DNA of 64,000 bases from the NCBI RefSeq assembly GCF_041146795.1, contig NC_135177.1, forward strand, positions 22,666,560-22,730,559. Reading direction: 5' to 3'. This DNA comes from Maylandia zebra (taxonomy: Eukaryota > Chordata > Actinopteri > Cichliformes > Cichlidae). The position numbers were made by a program, and so were the translations under genes. Shown piece after piece: positions 37,993 to 48,300 of the stretch. Below the pieces are notes generated by a model. It was not told the origin of the DNA. It was given only the letters and a program-made list of their open reading frames with translations, and did not search any database. Each line of letters opens with the position of its first letter. Within the stretch, counting starts at the first letter, position 1.

Positions 37993-40900
37993 GTGGCATT
38001 TATAGATTTATGACAGCAAGGGAACTGTAACGGGTGTCGTTCCGCTCCTGAATTTCAGATCAATTATCTCCAAGATTTGTTGGTCACTATTTAGATCACC
38101 ATGGCTTAATAAGTTAACTTCACTTTTGAAACATAACGAAAATTGCATTTTCTAGTTCAGACTCCTCGAAACCAAAGGGTTTCCAAACAGCTGAATTGGT
38201 TTCACTACTCTTGGTAATCAAAGTCGCTCTTCCTTTCATCTTGACTTTAGCTGAGCTAAACCTGCCGCAGTCTTTTCTGAGAGCAAGTTTGGTGTTTTAG
38301 AGAAATATGTGCACCGCTGTGAGCAAAAGATGAAAGAACAGCAAATAAGAAAAGAACAAAACAATTGCTTTTGTTCTTGGACAATTGGAATTGTTTTACT
38401 CAAATTATCCGTTATCATTTAATTATTTTCAGCATGTTTTTCTATAACTACACATCCTCTTTGTATTTTTTTGTTAATAAATAGATTCAGGAGAGATACA
38501 AAATATAGTTATTTGGTGCCTTTAACATTAGGCCACTAGATGTTGAAACCATGGATTTAAAAAAAAAAAAATGAAGTAGTTAATCATTTGCCAAAATAAC
38601 TGCAAAATAATTTACGCTCACTGAATTATTGATGCTTCTCTCTTTAAAAATGTTTAAAATTCAAAATTTGCATTCTAGCTTAAAATGCCTGCGTGATCAC
38701 CATCAATTGTCCTTAATTTTACAATTAATTTGTTTAATCAGACTTACAATGTGCCCTCAACTTTGTTGAGTCCAGAATAAAGGTAGAGTCGTATAAATCA
38801 GTCATGTGGATTAGTCTAAAATATTTTATAATATTCACAGTTAGAAACAGTTGTGCCTAGCTTAGTTTTTTGCATGCTGATGATGAGGATGGGTTTACTA
38901 AAATTCATGGAGAGAGTAAGAAAGTAAGACGTAATGGTAAGAAAGAAGAAAAAGAAAGATAAAAAAAAAAACGCCGTGATGGCTACGTCATGGGGTATGA
39001 AGGGATTATGGAGCTGAGAGTCAGGGGGAATTGAGGATAGGCGAGAGGAAGAGGGAGAGAAATAATGCTAGATCGTGGAGAAGGGGTAAAAATAGTTTTC
39101 CTTTCTTGTGCACTCTGGAAAATAGACATCTGAAATTGTGTGGATGGAGTGCTCCAGAGAGAGATTGAAAGGGGGGAAGGGTGGACAAACACACATGCAC
39201 ACACACGCGCACGCTCACGATTGAATGTTGTGATTCTGTGCTCTGTAATCAGTTTTATATTACTGTTTGTGATAACATTTGTTTCTTCTTGCGATTTAAT
39301 GACAAAAAAGGGTCAAAAGAACAAAATGATAACATTGATTCAGCGCCGTCGTTTAATCCATGTCCCGAATAGTGTTTGTGCGCTCACATTTACATGCACA
39401 CACTACCCCCTTCCCTCATAACACTGTGCAATGGTTTATTCCACTGATTTTGTGTAGGTGGGGGAGGGGGGGAGAATACGATTTGATTGGATAATCCAAG
39501 GATTTAATATCCCCTAATCCTGGCACAATCCTCTCTGCATTACTGCAGGGAGTAAGATTAACAGTATGTGTGTAGTATGTGTTTGCTTCGGTGTGTGCCA
39601 AAGGGCGGATGCTCTGAGAAGGGGGAAAACTGTAGTGGATACTGTGTGTCAGTGTATGTGTGTGCGTGTGTTGTCACCTCAGCATGCAAATGGGCTGTGT
39701 TTGCATGCCGTACATGATCGTGCATGTGTGCGTTTGTGTGTGTGGATGTGCCTCACACGCACACCATCGTATATCACATATCTCACCCTCATGCGTGGCC
39801 TCACATATGAATTCACTTTCCTCCGAGATATAGAAACTCTGCCTCTCAGGGAGGGCTTCTTAGTATGCAGCAGGACGGATCAAACCACGCTCCAGTATGA
39901 AGCCAGCTCCTTGTACGTGTTTGCAGATGGTTACTGTTAATTAAGCCCTAATTGGAACGTGAGTAATTAGAGGATAATTCGACTCGAAAGGAGCATGTGG
40001 CTGTTCATGAGTGCTGGAGTAAAGGAGACAGAAATACAGTGTGAATGACTAGCGGGGGCTATACTATGTTTGAATTTTTCACTGGGGCTCAAGGGAATTT
40101 TAATTACTACAATGTAGATTCAATCCCTCACCCTTACTTATTAAGACTGCCTTTATCTCTCCATTATTCTCATCTTATTGCTCATATATATTTACATTTA
40201 CTCAGGGCTCATTTTTCTCTCTATGATGCTACGATAAGAGGATGTGTTAGAGGGACGCTGAACAGGGGAAAGAAGAATTTACATTTTAAAAAATGTCTGG
40301 TATGAAAATGTAGGTAAAAGGCAGACCTTTTACATGTGATAACTTTGCATACAAACGCCAAAATCTAATTTTAGTGGTATTTTTATTTTAAGGCTTAACC
40401 ATCAAAGCGGTTTGGAGCATATGATAGCCATGATTCTCCTGTGTCAGAAGAAATCACAGTTAGAAAATGAGCCTCATATTTAAATGTAGGTAAACAGGAA
40501 ACCTTTTAGATGGTATTTTTTTGACAAGCCACCTATCGCACGTGGAGATGTGGCTCACAGATGTGATTTTCTGTGAAAACAGATTAAGCATCCAGGGTAC
40601 CGTTTTTTGGGGGTTTTTTGCTACTCACTATCAGCGACATTAAAGTGCACTTTTGCTTTTGTTATATATCCTATACCAATGGCGCAAAGGTGGGAAGAAT
40701 TTAGTCTAGATTGTTTTAGATTGAGACACTTTGAGTGGGTGTAAAATTGATTTTCTTGCTGTCTTTGAATGAGCTTAAATGTGAATTTCAGCCCTGAAAA
40801 GTTCATGTGGCTACCTCCTTTTTTACTTATCCTGCTTTAAAAAATGCTGGTAAAAATAAGGTGACTTAAAAAAAGCACCAAATTTTGACCCACCCCTTTG

Positions 40901-41943
40901 TACATCTACATGAAAATTTTGAAGCGTTTTCATGTAGGGCTTCATTAAATATACTGAAGTTATTTTACAAATCAGCCGATTCTGAGGGTTTCATGATATT
41001 CTGTGTGTTATGTCCTTATGATAAATGCTCATCTTTCTCTTATTATTTTACAAGGCAGGAAAAATGTGTGATGTTAAAGCCAGCAAACGCTCCTCCAGCA
41101 CAAATTCTTTGTTTACTCAAAGAGCACAGGAGTCGCCCTTGGCAACCAGCGTTCTTGTTTACCTACCCAGTGTGCCGTCATATGATTGCCATGACAACGA
41201 TCTCGTTGCTATGCCAATTTTCCAGTGCTATTGTGTCTTTATGCCGGCCGACTGCACCTTTCACCTGCTGCTTTTCCTCATCTCTTCTGATTCTTCCTCT
41301 CATCCTTTGCAGTACATCATGTGGGATTCATATTATATGGTTCTATTAAAGTTCACACACACACACACACGCACGCACACTCGCACAGATGCTTTGATAA
41401 GCTTTGATTCAAAGGCCTTAGTTTGAAATCAGGAGGTGTTTCTGTTCAGTCTGTTTCAAGGATGAGCTTGAATAGGCCTAATGAATGAACAAATGGAAGA
41501 AGTGATGGATGGCTAGAGGGATAGGGAAAGGGTCAGTGGATGTAGATCCTGCTACAATCAGCCTGCTCTACAACACAATCCGAAATCAATGGACAAGACG
41601 GAGCTGATCAATGAGTTTGTATCACAAGATGGATGGCAACTTAGATGGACAGCAAAAGCACCCTGAGCAGGGCTAGGATTATGATGGATGGATGGATGGA
41701 TGGATGGATGGATGGATGGATGGATGGATGGATGGATGGATGGATGGATGGATGGATGGATGCAAGGTTATGGATGGATGGATGGATGGATGGATGGATT
41801 CAAGGTTATGGAAGACGGTCAGATAAGATAAGATAAGATAAGATAGATAAGATAGAACTTTATTAATCCCTCGGGTGGGTTCCTCTGGGAAATTCGATTT
41901 CCAAAAAAGCACAGCACCGACAGAAGTTACAGAGTTACAGAAT

Positions 41944-41981
<38 letters not shown>

Positions 41982-42290
41982 TATATATAATACAGAGACA
42001 ATATAAATAAAATATACGAAGGGGATAAATAGAATAAATAGGAATAAAAAATAAAAATACAAGTGAATTGCACATTTCAAGTATTGAGGTCTATTGCACT
42101 GTTGACTATTTACAAAAGTATTGCACAAAAGGTATTGCACAGTGAGGTGAAGAGGCACTACAGCTTAGTTTAGGGGGAAGTTTATGTGTATTTTCCATAA
42201 GGTTATGATGATGCTGACAGCTTGAGTCGATAAAAGTGTGGGGTTAAAAGTACATATCATTCCTTCCTTTGCACACCCCTTGTGTGCCCA

Positions 42291-42383
<93 letters not shown>

Positions 42384-45300
42384 TGGCCTTGTCTTAGATC
42401 AATAGCTTTGTGGTGACAGCTAAGAGCTGATTAATCAAATGTATGGATCAGTCTCTCGCTGCTCTTCCCTCTCTTCAATTACCAGCTTCATTACATTGCC
42501 TTAACACCCCACTGGGACCTCTCCCCATTCTTTCTCTCCCCTTCCTCGCTTTCTTCCACCGTACTTCTGTCTTCCTCCTCTCTGTCTCTTCCCATCTTTT
42601 TTTCTTCCTCTGTTTTTATCACCGTCTTTCAATAACTATAGCTGTAAACTACATATTATTGAGCTTAAAATCCTATTTTGATTGGCAGGGAGGTATTAAT
42701 ATATACATGGATCCTTTCTGAGACCTATATATAATAATATAATACTATTATTATAATTTCCTCATTACTATTATTATTATTAATGTGTTAAAGAACAAAC
42801 AGCAAATCTCTGCATATGAATGAAGATTATATTCCTCCACTTTTTAGAGTAATGTACCCACAGATAAGAGCTTTTTGGTGAGATCCATTCCGTTCCTTTT
42901 TATTCAATACCTTTTGTTTTTTGCTCTATGTTCTTTATTTGTTCTATTTTGATTAATCTTTTGCTTACAATCAAAAAAGTATATAATTAATAATAAATAG
43001 TTTTAGAACTCATTGTGAATTTATTTTGCAAAATGTGAAACTGTACTTGATGAGCGTGTTTTCTTGCTGTATATTTAGATGTCACTTCACTGGCTCATAT
43101 CTCCTTTAGCCTCGTCTCCTACCTCCATCCCTCCTTTTGATCCAGCCTTCTTTTTTCTCTTCTTGTTTCCTTCTTTTCATCACCTTCATTCTGCAGCTCT
43201 GATCCTCCGTCTCTCTGCCCTCCTTTTCTCTTCCTGTGTTTTTATTCCCATCTTTCAGTAACTCCTCATAGACATAAAGTACCTATTTTAAAGGAAATAT
43301 CACATATTGACTGGCAGTGAGACATAAGTACATGATTTCTTTAACATTATTTATTTCAAACTTTTAGAAGTTATTTTGAAACTAGAATTGTCTTCTATGT
43401 CTTTGCGGCTTTGCCCTCCTCCCTTCCTTCCACCCCCCTGCTTCTCTTCTTGCTTTCCTCTTTTCACCGCCATCATTCTGCAGCTCTCCTCCTCTTCCTC
43501 CTCCCCCAGCCCATTCCCCTGGCATTAACACTGTGCCTCATTGCCTCAGTGCTATGACTAAGCACTGTGTGTGTTTAGTATGTTTTTGTGCCTATGTGTG
43601 CTTCTACGTGTGTGTGTGCGTCAGACCTGTGTTTCTTTCTCTAAATAGCGAACGAATAGGGGGAGACATGGAGAACGTGTGTTTGCACGCGTGCATTAGC
43701 ATTCATGGCAGTGGATGGGTGTAGTCGTGACATTTTTTAAAGATAGAGCAAGTCACGACTGAATCACGCCCAGCTCCTCCCTCCCGCCCTCCCTCCATCC
43801 CCTATTTCTCTTTCTATTCTTTTTGAATCATCCTCTCAGGGGCAGCTCTGCTTTCATCCTCCCACACTCGGTCTCTCTTTCTCGCTCTTCATGTACTACT
43901 TCTTTTTCCAGCCTTTCCATTCATTCCCCAGGTTCCTCTTGGCCTTCCACCTGCCCTTTCAGTCGGTCGAAGTTAGGCAGGGTCCCCCAGGTCTCTCTCT
44001 TTCTGTCTCTCGTTCAACATCCTTTTATTTTTAGCTGACTGCGCCTGGTCCTGTTACACACTTGTCATTTCACCCCACTACAAAATCTCTCTCTCTCCCT
44101 TGCCTCCCCCGCCTCGTCGCCGTATCTCAACCTCCTCTTGTCCCTCATCTAATCCGTAGTTCTTCAGTAATCCTGATCAGCTGGCCTGCATTCTTAATCT
44201 CGTCACTTCTCAATCCTCCTCTGTACTCCTGCATGCGTGTGTGAGACAGAGAGGCTGAAAGAGAGAGAGAGAGAGAGAGTGAGAAATCATAGGTAGTAAG
44301 ACTGTGTGCGTTTGGCAGGGATCAACCAGCCTCGGACAGAGTTCAGATACACCTGTTACCTGCTAACATTCATTTATCTGCTGCTAAAAATAAATCCCAC
44401 TTGGATACACACAGGAGCCACATAAAAATATCAGCTACAGTCTATTCATCTTTACTTTTACAACAATATTAGTATTTGTGTCTGATTTGTCATTACACTT
44501 GATGCTTGTCTGGATTTCAAAACATGCCACAAAAACCGATGTTTTCCCTGACTCAATATCAGACCTTGGTTATGTACACAGGTGTGAATATTCAGCATAT
44601 AGTTACAGTAATGAGTCTGGGTTATGTTGTTTAAGAGATTTTTGTGCATTTTCCTGGTATTGCTGCCCAGTTGGTGAACAAAAATGATTTTTTTTGCTAA
44701 AGTAAATTAAACCCGCCTTTAAAAAAAAAAAAAAAGGTTCAAAATATTGATTTTACTCTGGTGGAAAGTCAAAATTTCTTTGATGGATACCTGCTGATTT
44801 ACAAAATACCAATTAATGTTTGAGTAAAATATGTTACCTAAAATGTAATGAAAGTGAAGTCAGTCTTAGAAAACAAATATGTCCAGGAGAGGCTTGTTTA
44901 TGTTGACCATCCGTATTCCTGCTTGCTTGTCCCTCAGATGAATCGGCCAATCCAGGTGAAACCAGCTGACAGCGAGGGCAGAGGCGGTGAGAAACACGCT
45001 TAAACATCCAAACACGTACTCCTGCATTATGTCTTTCTGTCTATGTGACATAATGACATAATGCATTCCCCTTACTGTAAACGTAACCATCCAATCCAAA
45101 TCTAAATCACTCTAACCAGAACTGTAAAATCAAGCCTGTAATAAACCTTTGACGTTGTGAAGACTGGCCAAAAGGTCCTCACAGTGTACAGATGTCCTTG
45201 TTTGCCAGATAGAAGGGTAGGTGTCAAGTTGGATCAGATAGAGATGGAAAGTAGTCAGCGGGGTGCCTGGCAAGTTGCTTTCTATAAATACGCACACATA

Positions 45301-48300
45301 CATACACATTCAGATCACACTCTTTTCATGCCACTTTCCTGGTTTATGGTCTCTGTGGTCAATACTGCAACCTGGTGGACATAAATTGAATCTGCCATAA
45401 AAAGATTGTTTTTTTTCTTTTACTGAAGACAGCCTTTACTCTATACCAGCCATGTCGCCAGCATTGGGAATATAACATTGAATTCATAACATTTTCTTCC
45501 CTTTCCTCCACACATCCTTGGCCTCTCAGAGGACAGGAAGTTATTTGTGGGCATGCTGGGAAAGCAGCAAAGCGATGAGGACGTCAGAAGGCTGTTTGAG
45601 CCCTTTGGCAGCATAGATGAGTGTACTGTCTTGAGAGGGCCTGATGGCACCAGCAAAGGTAAAATGCACTCAAATATAATACCACAAAGTGCTTCATTTC
45701 ATGCAGTGCCATTTTTATTTTTAATTCAATGACTGTTTGTTACAGGGTGCGCGTTTGTGAAATTCCAAGGACATGCCGAAGCCCAAGCTGCCATCAACAG
45801 CTTGCACGGGAGCCGCACAATGCCTGTAAGCAGCATGCACATGATCGCAAAGGATAAAATCCATACGCATAAAACAAACAGACACAACCAAATATGTGTA
45901 TGTACTTCTAAAGGCTTATACAGTGAACCGCAGGGGAGAGTTTGCATTTTTTGTAGGTAATAATGTAATGTAAATGTATTTGCTTTGGCCCTGCACTGCT
46001 CATTGTGCCGGGATAAGCGTGAGTCCCACGAGACTCATAAAGGATTAACTGGATAGAGGAAATGAATGAATCAACACGAAGCCTGGGCCCATTAACACCG
46101 AAAATTACTTGCAATTGAAACTTAATTCTGTCTTCACCTCTGTCCTCGCAGGGGGCGTCGTCCAGTCTGGTGGTGAAGTTTGCAGACACAGAGAAGGAGC
46201 GGGGGTTGAGGAGGATGCAGCAGGTGGCCTCCCAACTCGGCATCTTCAGCCCCATGACCCTCAATTTCCCCGCCTACAATGCCTACACGCAGGCGGTCAA
46301 CGCACAGGCAAGCACAGACACACGTAAACATTCGCTGTGCTGCACATGCATGCACCAAGTTTGTAAGGGGAGTGCTGTGCTTATGAAAGGATGTAATAAG
46401 TTTGAAGAGGCTATCAGTGGTCTAATTCAGGCTAATGTTATTACCCACACAACAGAACATACGTCATCTGGCATTAGCTTTCCCGCAACACACAACCATT
46501 AACCCACTGACTCGGGACATAATGGCCTTGTAATTAGATCTCTATTCATCTGTTCCTCCATCACTCCCTCTCCCTGCCCCTTCCTCTCATTTTTCTTTCC
46601 CCTTTTTCTCCCACTCTCTCTCTTTTTCCCATACCCATTTAACTGTGTCTTTGTTTTCTCTCACCCTCACTTTTTCTCCCCTCTTTCTCCCTCCTCTCTT
46701 TTACCTCTCCATCTCCATCTCCTTCCTGTCTCTGCTTCCTTCCTTGTCCACAGCTTGTCCAACAGCAGGCCCTGGTTGCCCAGTCAGCGTACTTGTCTCC
46801 TGTGGCAACAGTTGCCGCCGTACAGATGCAGCAGATGGCAGCACTCAATGCCAATGGAATCATTGCCACACCCATTACACCCATCACACCATCCTCGGGT
46901 AGGCTTACATGCCATGCGTACTTAAATATATTCTTGGATTATTGGATGTATCTTCTAGCTGTACTTGTCAGTTTGTTATAACATCAAACATGATGCATTA
47001 GAAAAATAGTCACAACCCTTTTTCCTTTTAATGTTTCATGTTATCGAAAGAAAAGTCTAGATTGCTGCTTCTAGGAGTTTAAAGCATTCAGTTTATATTT
47101 TTACAGTGTAAGTCTAGCAAGATGAATCTTTGAATGAAGGTTTGGTTATTGAAGCAGTTGTACTCACATAGGAAATATAGTTAATGTCCTTCGAGATGCA
47201 AGATAGGCCTCTTGGTAGCTATCTTAAAAGGCCTCAAGGCACTTCTTTTGAAGTATTATTTTTAATTCATTTTAATTTCGCTGGTCACTGAGACATAAAA
47301 ACTGCATGCATAGTGTTGCCAGGGAAGTTTTATCTTTTTTAAAGAACAAAGACTTATTCTAGTTCCCTGACTTTGCCCCCAAATGGGGTTTTAAAATCCT
47401 GAAAGTTGTACTTCTACTACCATCTTTCTACCACCAGATTTCTCCCATAAATCTAAACGTTTTATTCTTTAAGAGCTGTGTCTCTCATCTCTCTGGTATA
47501 GTGAAATATTTGCAATGACAGAGACTCTGTTTTGCTGTGATATCTGTCTGTAGGTACAAACACCCCCCCAACTATTGCAGCAACACCTGTGCCAGCGCTT
47601 CCTCCACCAATAGGAGTGAATGGTTACAGCAGCGTGCCAGCTCCCTCCAATGGGCAACAAACAGAAACACTATACACCAATGGCGTTCACCCATATCAAG
47701 GTATTTTGATCAAATCATTATGGAGTGTAGAGATATGTTTACTACTGTGATGTTGTGATGAGGACCGGACCCAAATTGCAGGACGCAAAGCAGACAAAGT
47801 GAATAAGACTAAACACAATAACAGAGACATAGAAAATAAAAATACAAACAGAAACCAAGAACTCAATAAACACTACATAAACTCCAGGTCCATTACAGAT
47901 ATAGAAATAAAATAAATCACAAGAATTTATTAATATATTGCCTTTTTTTAAATTCTCCTTTTTTTAAAATTTCATATCCCCAGCTCAGAGTCCAGCAGCA
48001 GCCTTGGACCCACTACAGCAGGCCTACGCAGGCATGCAGCACTACACAGGTTGGTGTATGCGCAGATCACAGAACTGATCACTTATAATCATCTGAATTC
48101 TTCATAGATATTAATTTCTGTGTGCTTTGCTTACATTAAGATAGACGAGGCATGCAAACAAAATCAGTAGTAAATACATCTGCTCAAAAGCCACTGAAGA
48201 TGATGTGACAGATGTTCACCATATGCATGTCCTTGTAAATCAAAGTTGCACATATGGATCAATTACACGTGGCTCTAAAAATCACGTTAGCTTCAGTGAA

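Larger units (their letters stand above)
24480..44937 (+). other. celf3 intron of 20.5 kb, repeat-rich
   Basis: The largest intron in the window, between the RRM1 exon and the short linker exon. No coding exon was recognised inside it. It contains CA arrays near its 5' side (24619-24675, 30230-30315), GT arrays (32101-32180, 42295-42382), C and G homopolymers, an ATGG array, LINE fragments (35286-35474, 41821-42175), repeat tails (33333-33380, 34552-34600) and paired X-box motifs at 37166-37212. Open frames up to 154 residues occur but are low-complexity or lack family resemblance. Confidence 0.85.

Noticed and set aside
40885..41349. 154- and 133-residue open frames in the celf3 intron
   Set aside because: Cysteine- and phenylalanine-rich translation of AT/T-rich intron sequence, overlapping in two frames, with no domain and no flanking splice sites that fit the gene phases.
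41679..42158. 159-residue open frame with His-Pro-Ser-Ile repeats
   Set aside because: Translation of the ATGG array and LINE tail; not a gene.
46308..46324. GT donor at 46324 as the end of the celf3 exon
   Set aside because: Using it would add 16 bases and break the phase with the next exon; the GC donor at 46308 keeps the frame.
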